From: Armigeres subalbatus
Taxonomy: Eukaryota > Arthropoda > Insecta > Diptera > Culicidae
Reading direction: 5' to 3'
DNA: 64,000 nt
NCBI RefSeq assembly: GCF_024139115.2
Contig: NC_085141.1
Location: 127,967,822 to 128,031,821, forward strand
Part shown: positions 32,393 through 43,559 of the stretch, piece after piece
Layout: each line of letters begins with the position of its first letter
How positions within the stretch are numbered: the first letter of the stretch is position 1
Position numbers and translations under genes: made by a program
The notes under the pieces: generated by a model
What the model saw: only the letters and a program-made list of their open reading frames with translations
Database searches by the model: none
Told to the model about the DNA's origin: nothing

Positions 32393-33319
32393 CACACTTA
32401 AAAATATTCTTGTAAAACTATGTCATTGAACATGCACATAAAAAGAGCGGCCATTCAAACATAAATTTATGTCCGCTTTTAAAATTACATGGCGACAAAA
32501 AGCCAAAAAAATTACACGTCATGATGTAAAAATGAGCAACTAGGCTGAAACTCACTTCTACGGTCATGACGTGTCATTTTGTTATTCTGTTTATACCGTA
32601 TCACGGAGGCTGGCTTTTGAGAATCACGAAAAACAAAACATAATTCATTATTTTCGTATTTCCACACTCAATACCTACCAAAATAGTTTGTGCCACAAAC
32701 CAAATTAGGATCTACGACGACTAACGGTGCAACACTACACTTTTTTTTCGTTAGCACTAGAATCACATAAAATTTAAATCATAAGCAGTACTGCAGTTTT
32801 GTTTTGTTCTACACTTGATGGATTACCTAATCACTGGATGGATTATCTTATCAAAAAAGGCAAAACAAGGTTCGATTCTAAACTAAAATTTAGTTGACTA
32901 TCGCCCGGTATGTTTTGCCTCCATCGCACTGTTTGTTTTTCTTCATAGCAGCTTACAACACTGAATTATGCTCTGTAATTGTGGTTTGAAACTCCCAACT
33001 TCACAAGTATTTGCAAAATGAATCAACAACATCACGTCAAATAATGTAAAACGCGCGAACATTGACGAAAATATACTAAAACAAGCCGCAGAGCAACGAC
33101 ATCGATTAAGTTTTCACGACCGCGCAAGTACCAAACGAGCAGACAACTGACTGTCAAATGTTTACTCCCATTTCATATTCATGTAAATTTACGATAGAAC
33201 ATATCATTGAAAGATACTTGAAGACAAACGTAAGTTCAAGTCTTATTTTGGATTAAGTCCTAAAAAGTTAAGTGCATCTTTGGTTCAGTCACATGTAAAT
33301 TCCATGATTTTTTAGTGTG
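32393..33319. mobile_element. TA-flanked element with CACACTTAAAAAT ends
   Basis: Inverted ends CACACTTAAAAAT and CACACTAAAAAAT are bounded by TA and enclose 927 bp. Weaker similarity continues inwards (TGTAAAACTATGTCATTGAA against TTTACATGTGACTGAA). No transposase frame. Tc1/mariner-type non-autonomous element by inference. Confidence 0.6.
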
Positions 33320-33788
33320 TAGACGTGAAACCAAAGCGCAGCCAGGAGTTTAATATTGCTAGTTAATTGCGGCCATTAACTTTACCCGTAATAGATATCA
33401 TTTAACTGCCATTGTCCATACAAACAGTACGTAATTGGTGGCAATCGATGACATTACTTTCCTCTACAAACTGCCTTTATTGATTCTCGATCAAAGCAAT
33501 TACAGAACCTGGTCTGTCTAAGTTTAGGTTGCAGTTGCTCCATTACAAACGGTTATTGGGGGAGCATGCGGGGCTTTTTTTTTTGCTTTTACATTGGCAC
33601 TGACCATGCGATACCGTTGATGCAAAAAATACGGCTCATCAGAACATGCCTGCCCGTAAAGGTACCGGCGGGTACCGGTAGATAACTGCCGAGGATAATG
33701 TTTGGAAATCGGTGTTACTAAGTCGTCGCATGTGCCATAAACTTTTCACCTTGACATTCTACCCTTTTACAAGCCATTCCGACGAGCA

Positions 33789-33911
33789 ATGCCATCGTCG
33801 GATAAACTGTCTACGGACCCCGGCGCGGCGGAGGATGCGCTCGGTGGTGCCGATGATCGTGAAGATCATTGCGCTTCTGCCTCATCAATTGGCGATGTAG
33901 CTACGCGCGCG
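33789..33911 (+). CDS. Candidate first coding exon of an unknown host gene
   Basis: An ATG opens 41 codons rich in S, D, E and A (MPSSDKLSTDPGAAEDALGG), then meets a splice-donor-like GCG|GTAGGT. Local GC content is clearly above the surrounding AT-rich DNA. No domain is recognised and no matching acceptor was identified downstream. The frame stays open for another 46 codons beyond the donor. It could equally be a regulatory GC-rich patch. Confidence 0.3.
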
Positions 33912-35063
33912 GTAGGTTCCTTACGTACGATAAACGATCGCTTCAGCAGCAGCAGCGCAGCGGTAGCATGGAGCATAATTGTGAATCACCATTTCTTCAA
34001 TGGCACCTCCAGTGTACATTATACCGAATATGGACGGCACTTATACCGTTGAGTAGCGATGTTGCTGGTACAAAAGGGGGAATGCAACAGCGCATCATTT
34101 GACGGTACTCTCTTCGTACCGAACTCCAATCACGCAAAAGCCTGAGGCACTGCAGTGCACAGATGGTTCGCAGTCATTCACACGCTCGTTCGGAAGGCAC
34201 TTTACGGTCGAAGCGTGTTTTGGTGATTCCTGTTCAGATGTCTTATTTATAGCTAGGATCAGTTCATGGCTAACGATGGAATCGCTTCAAGATCTGTAAT
34301 TGTTTATTATGATAGTATAAATCATTGCGTTGTCTTCGGTTGGATTTTTTTTTCAAGTGTCCCGTGATTAGAATGGGACAGAACATAATACCTTGAAGAA
34401 GATATCTTCACGCTTGGAAGTGATAATCAAGTATCTGTCAGCGAGTTCTTAACAATCTTTTTATGATACTTTGAAGGGGTTCTATTGTGTGTGCTGATGA
34501 TTTTGCCATTTTGTCAGCTCGGTTAGATGCTTGCGCTCTGCAGACCAAGATATCTTATTGGCGATAAATCTAAACCTGCTTATTTTGCTATAACTTATCA
34601 AAGCAGTTAAAGTTTAATACACTGGATTCTGTTTTCACACATTTACATTTTCTCAATTTTGCACTTATTCTAAATGTTTTTCGCATATTAATTACCATGC
34701 GATTTTTCATCAAATTATTTAGGATTTTTTGAAACAAAGATAAAGGATTTTGCAAAGACTTTGATGGCAAATTGAAGTCAAACGATCAAAATTACGAGCG
34801 AAAAAAATCGTGTAAAAATAAAATCCTGTGTATTCAACTAGTTATAAAATAAGGCGATCAAAAGTATCCTAGATTAACACTAGTTTTTCTTCAACAGAGA
34901 TATAACTTCCAAAGAATACCAAGCAGTTAGTCTAGCGCTTATAATATATATAACTGTCATGTTCTTAATTATTCCACAACCGATAAAGTAATGTGCTATG
35001 TAGTATAATTCATTAATGCCACCCCCTCCCCTATTTGTTTAAAACAAAACCACAAAGATGAGT
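33912..35063. other. Unique DNA, no gene recognised
   Basis: A short CAGCAGCAGCAG run occurs near 33943. The rest is AT-rich, with nothing supported. Confidence 0.35.
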
Positions 35064-35217
35064 TCTCGCATAACTTTTCAAAAGGACCTAAGTAACATTT
35101 TTTTCATGAATTAATTTGAGTACTGCAATCAACAGAACAACGAAAGCTATTGATTGCAGTATTCAAATTAATTCATGAAAAAATGTTACTTAGGTCCTTT
35201 TGAAAAGTTAAGCGAGA
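35064..35217. mobile_element. Palindromic short element (~154 bp)
   Basis: Arms of about 70 bp beginning TCTCGCATAACTTTTCAAAA and ending with its near complement flank a centre of about 15 bp. No duplication identified and no gene. Confidence 0.65.
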
Positions 35218-35895
35218 GTTGATCGTCGAAGCGTTGCGTTTCGACCGGGATGAGTGTATATACAAATCACGATGTAGCAAAAGGTAGATTTCGTGTAAAG
35301 TAGGAGACGCAACCAATGACCAAGAACAAAAAAAAATCAAGGATACTTCTCCGCGACGATGATCACGATAGTATCAGGTATAGTTTAATGTTTTTAGTCC
35401 TTGATGAAGCTCTGTCCTGTTCTTATGATGTGATTCCTATAAAATCTGATTTAGCTATATAGTCGGGTGATTAATCATTGTCATCCATAAAAAATAGCCG
35501 GAACATATTTACCGGAATAATGATTCCTTATTATTGCATGGTGATATTTCTGGCTGATATTTACATACAGCCTCTCATAAAAGTTTTTATATTGACTTAG
35601 GTTGAATTAACGTAAAATTACCGAGCTTAAACTTTCAATATGGTAATCAATGTCTATTAACCGTAGAAATATGATTCTATGAGAACACGATTCGTAATTT
35701 TTTGTTTTCGCATTTTCGTTTCGCGAAAGGTAAAACAATCAGATAATTTACTACAAAGACTCTAAACAAAATGTCATCAAAAGTTTGTATCATAATACAT
35801 AGATGGTTGATACATTAGTCTTATATTTTGTTCTCGACAATAATTTTATCACATTACGTTTGTGAGCGCATCTGAATCTAAGTGAATCTGCCTAT

Positions 35896-36140
35896 TTATT
35901 CTTCTTCTTACGTACGACCCTCACCGGGAACCGCCGCGCAGCTTAGTGTCCATTAAGCACTTCTACAGTTATAAGCTGCGAGGTTTCTAAGCTAAATTAC
36001 CATTTTTGCATTCGAAAATCATGAGGCTAATACAAAGCTACATGTTCAAAATATCCTAGACTGGGATCGGGAATCGAACCATGGTCATGTCTAGGACGAC
36101 AAAGTAAAGTAATGGTACCATAACCACGCTTTCACAATAA
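35896..36140 (-). mobile_element. Feilai-like SINE, diverged
   Basis: On the minus strand a tRNA-like head (exact B box GGTTCGATTCC at 36070-36080) is followed by a body with CTTATAACTGTAGAAGTGCT, AATGGACACTAAGCTGCG and GGTGAGGGTCGT, and a tail of GAA triplets (TTC on the plus strand at 35896-35910). The order and wording match the Feilai SINE family of Aedes mosquitoes as I remember it. It supports the host assignment. No duplication was delimited. Confidence 0.72.
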
Positions 36141-37998
36141 AAACAAGTTTTTTCTAATCCTGCACGTATATATTTAGTTTGATAGAGTTTATGAATTATC
36201 AACTTGTTAATCGCATTCTTCGAACATCCTTAGCACAATACGAACGAAAATACGATCAAACACGCACTAATTAATTTGCTCATCAAACGATTAAACGCGC
36301 ATTCCAATTGCTTCATCAAAATTTACAAAAAAATCGATAAATAACGTGTTGAAAATCTGTTAAACTTCTATTATGATCTTCTAGTTGGGATAAAGGCCAA
36401 CATTGATGAGAGCTTGGGAAACACTGTCCAGCCACTTGAACAAGGACCGGTTTTTGATTTATCGACACACGGCCACCGTATGTTTTGCATAAAAAAAACT
36501 GCATCGGCCCTTTCGTCTTTCAACACCGTGGCTTATTTTCGTTGTTTAGCTATTGTTAAGATACAATTTGCATTTTCGAGACATGTCTAATGTATATGTA
36601 TTACACATACTTTAAGACATCAACGGCCGAAAAAAAAAATCATTGAACCATCTGGCCCACCCTGCAAAAATGCAAACAAGTCTTGCAATGAGCGTTAATT
36701 AAATGTACATTTGGAAGCAGCATGGTACGGATCGATCGTGAGTTTGCTATTGGAAAATTCGATAATGTTCGCCAATCGTTTGGGGATCGTGTCGGCGCGG
36801 TTCGAAATAATCAGTGGGATTTAAAGAGTAGCACAACTTTCCGACATGTGTACATAATAATCTGCCTACCTGGGAGGCATAACCAAGCGATGATCACTGT
36901 GTTATTGGGTGTATGATCACGATAATTGTATGATTGCTACCAGTGTTCAACAATGGCAAAAACAATCGGGAAAAATTATAGGTTTGGATTTATTCTTGAT
37001 CTTTAGTCTCTACGTGAACTTGATTGGATGAAACAGAGTATATGATCTTGTATTGTGTGTTTCCTGATTTTTGTTGGGATAGTCGACAGCAGATGAATTT
37101 AAATTTAAAACTGCGCCCTGAAGCCTTTTGTACTGTTTTGATTGGAAAATATTGCTTCTGCTTATGCTTATGATATATGTAATGATGCAATTTATTATCA
37201 TTACTCATATTAAGTCTAAAAATTGAGGGTGGAGGAAGGGTACAATATTGAAGCAAAGACTGCTTCAATGTCTTACCTAGTTTTAAGTATTTTTATTCAT
37301 GTAATAGTTAAAGATTATAGCTAGCTGATGCAATCTTCAAATTTTCATTTTCATTTTCATTTTGCAGCGTTTGGTGGGGCAATGAGAGCGCAAATCAATC
37401 CAAAGCCAATAATAGAAAGGGTAATGGCAGAAGAGTCCTTGCAGAACACTTGAACGCCATGGGATGGATAAGGATGGGGTGATGTAAGGTTCGGATTTGG
37501 AATCGACTCGACACTAATGCAAAATGTAATTGACTGCAAACCAGTCAGTGATCAAAGGCTAAAATGATAATTTCAAAAATTCTAGTACAACGTTTTTCTA
37601 GTTTTTAGAAGCAGTATTTAAAATGCAATGTGTTCTTCTTTTGCCTTGGAAGCTAGGAGGGAGATTCAGATTCAAAAAATATGAATGTCAGTGCAGACCT
37701 AACTTTAGTTGTCATGAAACGTCACCGCAGACCTAGCTGAAAATGTTTAATAAATGGGGAGTATCGATACTGATAATTTGCTTGAAAACTATAAAAAGCA
37801 GAAAATTGTATTGCGCATTATCAATCTATATTTTTCAAACGACGGTTGTTGAACAAAAAAAATGCCTAACTGTGAAACTCGTTTGAAAATGTAAAAGAAA
37901 AGGAGACTTCTAAGATACATCTTCTTGCAATGATTCCCTTTTCTTATCGCTTATTAATTCTTATCGTTCTTCAAAGTCAACCCAATCCGCAGCTACAG
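36141..37998. other. Unique AT-rich DNA, no gene recognised
   Basis: Short frames (for example around 36722-36916 and 36990-37268) lack motifs and codon structure. A (CATTTT)n-like stretch lies near 37340-37365. Confidence 0.35.
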
Positions 37999-38000
37999 TA

Positions 38001-39046
38001 GGGTAAATCACTACTTGGGCCTATGGACCCGGTTCCCGGCTCACTGCACAGAAAACTAATAACTGTTTGAAAGCTGTAGGTTCATGATTGATAATTTTTA
38101 AAAAGTCTTCCATTTATTTTTCACAATACTCAATATTTTTCAACCACTTGTTTTACTCCTAATTGATCCAATTGTAGAAAATAAAAATGTAGATTTCAAA
38201 ATTTCGCTCTCCGATGCCACACAACTGAGCCGGAGTGATTTTTTCCACTTTTACAAAACGGTATCATCAAGTAAACACCTACCTGAAAAGCGTCACAGTG
38301 CTCGATATAACCATTGCTTGAAGCTGTTAATCACAACACCATAATTCTAAACACACGCGCTTCAATTCTTCCTAATTTTTCGTTTCACTACAACTTATTT
38401 AAACACATTAGAATACATTTTAAAATGTATCCTCAAACCGAACAAAAAATCACCTCGGCCCAAGAACTTCTTGCCGCACCGTGCTGCCAAAACGCCAGGA
38501 GTATGAAAATGATCCTTCATTGTTAATAGGAAAACTGTCTAATACGTTGACGCTATCATGTTATTTATAATTCTCTCGATTTCAAAAGGTGAAAAAAATA
38601 TTGTTTTTAAGTATTTGGAAGAAATTTGGATGAGTAAATATATCTTCTCAACCAAATAAAAATGATTATGAATAATACCATCTGGCATCTTGTTGTCGTG
38701 GAACGTGCATATTTTTGTTTACGTCGCATTTTCTACCGTCCCGAGAGAGAAAGAGAGTAATAAGTTGAGAGATTGAGCGAAATTTTGCTTAGGCCGGGAA
38801 CTGGTTTGGAAGTGGGCCGGAAATTAAATTGCTAAGACTGAAATGAGTGCTGCACCTTGTTAATTAAAATCAAATAAAAGCTTTTTTAAACGGTATTTAG
38901 CACGGATAGCTATTTTTTAATCATAAGTGAACCTCAATGCAGTATTATACAGCCCACAATATTCAGGAAAAGTTGCTTCCTGTCATAAATATCAATTAAA
39001 TAATGCAGTCGTATGCAAGTTAGGCCGGGAATGGGGTAAGAAACCC
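38001..39046. mobile_element. TA-flanked element with GGGT ends and CCCGGC sub-ends
   Basis: Outer GGGTAAATCACTACTTGGGC and the inverted GGGTTTCTTACCCCATTCCC align best at the shared ATTCCCGGC/GTTCCCGGC words followed by TGCA. Both sides have TA. Internal GGCCGGGAACTGG and GGCCCAAGAAC repeat the theme. The right border supplies the stop codon of a minus-strand frame next door. Confidence 0.5.
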
Positions 39047-39203
39047 TATTTTTTTCGTAATTTCAATCGTGAATAGTCGGGTTTTGATGATTTGAAAAAA
39101 TCTGTAAAGTGTTCGTCGTCCGAATCTGGCATATATGGTGAAAGCATGGAAGAGAGATTTCGCTTTACAACTTCCGTCTTTTCCCACTCGTTTTGAAACA
39201 AGC
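39046..39203 (-). CDS. Candidate terminal exon of an unknown gene
   Basis: A 52-codon hydrophilic stretch (SSMLSPYMPDSDDEHFTDFF, then SSKPDYSRLKLRKK) follows a T-rich tract and an AG on the minus strand, as an acceptor would. Its TAG stop lies inside the TA plus G of the neighbouring short element's right end. Composition looks protein-like, but there is no known domain, no partner exon and no transcript evidence. It may be an exon trimmed by the insertion or a chance frame. Confidence 0.3.
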
Positions 39204-39214
39204 TACTTCGAAAT

Positions 39215-41895
39215 GCAAAAGAAAACAAAAACACATTAGCCAACATGAATAATCAATCCTTGCCAACCACTTCTTTAATTTTCTTCAAAATCCTTTATAT
39301 CCAACTTTAAAAGTTTTCTTATGAACCTTCGATAGCGATCGATGTCGTTTCATAAAGAATTTTTTGCAAAGGATCTTTTCCAAAATATCGATACCGTTAA
39401 AACGGTTAAAACGATATGATTTTTCACCGTTATACTTTATCGATATGTCAGAATTTTCGATAAGAACTTTAATTTTAGGTTCTTCAGAGGAACATCGAGA
39501 GTTTTCTTTTATGCAGATTTTTATTCATTTGCTTAATCGTTAATCGAGCCTGGAAGAAAGCATACTGTAGAACCTTTGCTCAGGGATCTTAATCATTAAA
39601 CCACAATGTAGTTTTGATTGGTAATAGGTGGTAATAGCTAAATTGCATTAACATTCTATCCCATATAATTTTCATTCAAATATAATCAATATGTAGGGGA
39701 ATTATTTTCCTTACCCCAAAACATCAATTACCGGCAATGTCCTTGTGAAATGGTTCTTCATGACGACAAGGCTATCGCTTCATAATCAAAAATTTAATGT
39801 CGTTTCATTCAATAAATTTTTATCTCAAAAATATAAACTTCCGGAGATAAACAAACGCCAAAATACCGATGATTCGATGAACAAAAAGGGATAAAGGTGT
39901 AGTGGTGATCATTTATGAAATTATTTGTCAAAATATATCATTGCGTTGATATCGTACTTTATTAGAAATCAGATAACGTTTCATGAATGCTCATGTCGTT
40001 ATTGCGAAGTGGTAAAGATGTTTTGGTGTTCATCTTAAAAATGCTTTTTCAAACTATATCATTGCATTGATATCATACTATACGAGAATTTAGATAACGA
40101 TTCATTGAAATTTATATCATTATTAGGAATAAATTATTGTGAAGAAATATCGACAAAATTATTTAATTTTATATAAATTACTTTGAATAAGTTTTGGTTG
40201 TTGAGTTGGTCGAGATAGATGCTGACAAGAGATTCGTGTTTTATTTATACTGGATTTAATCGGCCGCATTTTGTGATTCCCTCCAAAGGGAAGCGAAAAA
40301 CGATTATGTTCCGGACACTTCTTAATTCAATACTCCGGGAGAAAGAGTTTCACGAGACACTTCATATTTCAAATTCCCGCACTCGGAACGTTATCTGAAA
40401 CTCGAGAAAGTCACGCACCGGCTTCAATGAAATCAACGAGAACATCGATGACACGCAAAACAAAAATTGGTCACTCCGTGCGACGCTTGCTTTGGTATAT
40501 TTTGCTCGTCGATAATTTTCTTGCGTCATGACGTTTAATTTTATTGTTATTTCGTGTGTAGTATCTGGATCTCCCTCCCAGCTTGGAAGCAGCTGATGTG
40601 GTTTGAACCGTCACTTAGTCATTTGGTCTAATTATTCTTTTTTAGCTTCTAATTAGCTTTTTGTGACCACATTGAAAATATTAAAAAAAATGCGTATTAG
40701 TATTCTATTTTATAGCTTTTATTTATGCAGAATGAAAATTAATTAACTTTGTTTGTTCTGGGTGTAGGTTATGCATTCGTCAAATAACTTTGTTTACCTA
40801 AGTCATTGTTTCGTCAATGTTCTTAAGCTGTGCCGACACTACAAATTTAATGGAAGACATATCATGTAAAAGTGGAAACTGTTAAAGAATTTAGTCTGTT
40901 CCAATTTTTTTTGTCAAAGTTGCATATAACTTTAAACTGTTCTAACAAGTTGCTTTATCGTTGATTAATTACGGTGATTATTTATTAAGTTTATTTTTTC
41001 ACTTTTCGGTGGCAAACTAAAGCTTCATCACGCCTATTGCCTATCTATTTGTAAAAATTATCGATAATGAAGCCGTTATAAGATTGTTCATATACCATCA
41101 TTATAATGTGTGGTATTTTGAACTTTTGCTCTTCGAAGTGAGGCATAACAAAATAAAACTGGCACCACGTTCCTAGTTTTGAAAAAACTTCTACTCAGTG
41201 AATCCAGCAGTCGATTCCCTACGAATGTCTTGAATACTTTGTTTTTCAATAAATGCCTAGCTAGTTAAATGTAAGCGTGGCTACGACTCAGCGTCACAGG
41301 GAACGCATCAGAAAAGTATTGCCGAAAAGAAGAGAACTCACATCATTATCACTGATGAAAAAGGCCTCTGCCTGACTGCACTACCATTCAAGGTTCCAAA
41401 ACACGATGTCCGTTGGATCACATGCACATGCGGTAAATCAGTGCGTCAATGCCAGATATGTAACGCGGCACCAAACAAAAATAGTCAACATGTGATACCA
41501 CCACGACAGGATATGTTTTTGATTGCCATATCAGTGTTAATGGCGTAAGCCGACCCACCGCGGCAAGGTAACATATCCGAGGGGAAGGAGCTAGCTGATG
41601 CAATCTTAAAATTGTAAAGAAACTCAATCATATTGATAATATGTATTCACATTTTAATAAAGTGGTTATATTCAGTTGCCAGAAAAATAGCAACATTTAA
41701 CATTTAGTGGCACGAGGAAAGTTCTTTTGGACTTGAGAGTAGCTTTCGAGAAGAAAGCAAGTATTCTAGAACTTGGAATTAATTTAAGATGAAATGGCAT
41801 AAAAAAGGCATGCGGTACCTTTTTTTTAAAATGAAACGAAATTTTAACTTTCCATTGTGGTTTGAAAAGAAATTTATATTTTCTACGAAATTGAG
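39215..41895. other. Unique AT-rich DNA, weak ~120-bp repeat near 40 kb
   Basis: Around 39925-40135 the phrase ATATATCATTGCGTTGATAT followed by AGATAACG(T/A)TTCAT occurs twice about 120 bp apart. Nothing else is supported. Confidence 0.4.
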
Positions 41896-41939
41896 GTTCC
41901 ACATAATATGAAGTTTTATAAGCGCAACGTAAATTTTAT

Positions 41940-42050
41940 CCAGTAGTGAGGGTCGTGTGTTTAAACCGCACCGAAGGAAAGTAGTTACCTACATTATCTT
42001 GTTTCGAATTAAATCTCCCAAATCACATCTATATCGAGATTTCAAACAAA
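41940..42050 (+). repeat. Eroded SINE related to the 28.4-kb unit
   Basis: GTGAGGGTCGTGTGTTTAAA with CCGCACCGAAGGAAAGTAGT and TTACCTACATTATCTTGTTT follow the same order as the T-arm and flank of the SINE at 28416 (CGAAGGGAAAGTGGTTACCT). The B box is degraded. Confidence 0.4.
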
Positions 42051-42519
42051 GTAAAATTAAGTAGTTAAGTAGTCAATATCCGGAAAATAAGCAATTAACT
42101 TCTATTGTGTTTTTTCGGTACTTTTACCAAGCCTGTAAACCAACACACTTAGTGGAACTTTTCAATGAATTGATCAATTTATGCAGTAAATACTCTCCGT
42201 AATTGGGGGTTTTATTTATAATTGTGTAGAAGTGTCTTAGGTTTTTTATTATTTTTTTCCACAAAAGGGGTCTTTCGAATATTTGTGGGTTGTTTTTGAG
42301 AAATGGACCGCATACATAAAATTCAGTATACTCACAGATTAAAGGTGGCTCTAATGGAGAAATGGAATAAAATACCATCCTATTAAAGTTGACATATTCA
42401 ATTCTTAATTTATTAAAGGATGTTGTTAATACCAAAGAACTGCATACGGATAACTTAGATCCAGCTTATGATAGGGACGTTTCGATATTTCCGATATATC
42501 GGAATATCATTTCCGGATG

Positions 42520-43400
42520 TACGCCACTCTGCCATTTATCAGAACACCTCGTACCTTCTAGACAATTACAGCTCCGCCACGCTCTCACAAATAAATCACG
42601 CAACTAACCAGAATGGACGTAGCTTAGAACTATGTTTTGTCAGCGTTCAAGATGTCGCGCCGTTCATATGCGAGGCTCCATCACCACTGGTAAAACATAC
42701 CGTGGTTATTGGAGATCATCAGTTGAACCAGTTTACCGCTACTTCAGGCATTCCTCAGGGTAGTCACCTGGGACCACTGATTTTTCTGATCTTTTTCAAC
42801 GACGCCATTCTGACAATCAAGGGACCACGGCTTTGCTACGCACATGACCTCAAAATGTATCTCGGAATTTGTTCCATTGAAGACTGTCACGCTCTGCAAC
42901 GCCAACTAGATGCCTTTGCAAGTTGGTGCGTGCTTAACCGAATGGATGTTAACCCATCTAAATGTTCGGTAATCTCTTTCTCGCGGAAAAGGGAAACAAT
43001 AATTCAACAACTATATCTTGAATGACACAGAACTTGAACGAGTCAATCAAGTTAAGGTGTAGGGTTTCATCTTCAGGATTGTCAAAGAATTCACGGACAT
43101 CTACTGTCTAAAGTCGTTGTACTGTTGCCTGACTCGTTCCGTTCTGGTGCACTGGTCGGTCGTCTGGTCTCCGCACTATAATAACAGCGCCGAAAGAATT
43201 GAATTCGTCCAGCGTCGTTTTCTGAGATTCGCATTCCGCAGATTACCGTGGCAAAACCCCTTCCGTCTTCCAAGCTATTTATGATAGCCGTTGCCGTTTG
43301 ATTGATCTGGCACCCCTTTCCATCCGCCGAAGCACAACGAGGGCATTACTGATAGCAGATCTAACATTCATTCCGAAAATTTTCTAGATCGGACCGGGAA
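42520..43400 (+). pseudogene. Non-LTR retrotransposon, endonuclease fused to RT by deletion
   Basis: An endonuclease C-terminal piece (HATNQNGRSLELCFVS, APFICEAPSPLVK) runs directly into RT palm sequence (TATSGIPQGSHLGPLIFLIF). Hundreds of codons normally lie between these parts, so an internal deletion joined them. The catalytic block reads CYAHDLKMYL where YADD is expected. The RT thumb motif NPSKCSVISFSRK follows, then shifted frames to about 43400 (LPWQNPF, IDLAPLSIRR). It looks CR1/jockey-like; the clade is not settled. Inactive. Confidence 0.75.
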
Positions 43401-43559
43401 TATAGCTCATCATCCTTCAGCATGGTCTTGGTTTGTGGTCGCATATCCACTATTAGGTAGAAAAGGTTCGAGTTGTGCTAAGTTGCTAAGTCGCTAAGTC
43501 AAGCTGAGGGTTGTGTACTTAGCTAGTAGTGCAGCCTGCGCACTGTTGCATTGAGCGTA

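Noticed and set aside
33943..33960. Polyglutamine gene
   Set aside because: The CAG run is only a few units and lies beyond a donor-like site; no supported frame carries it.
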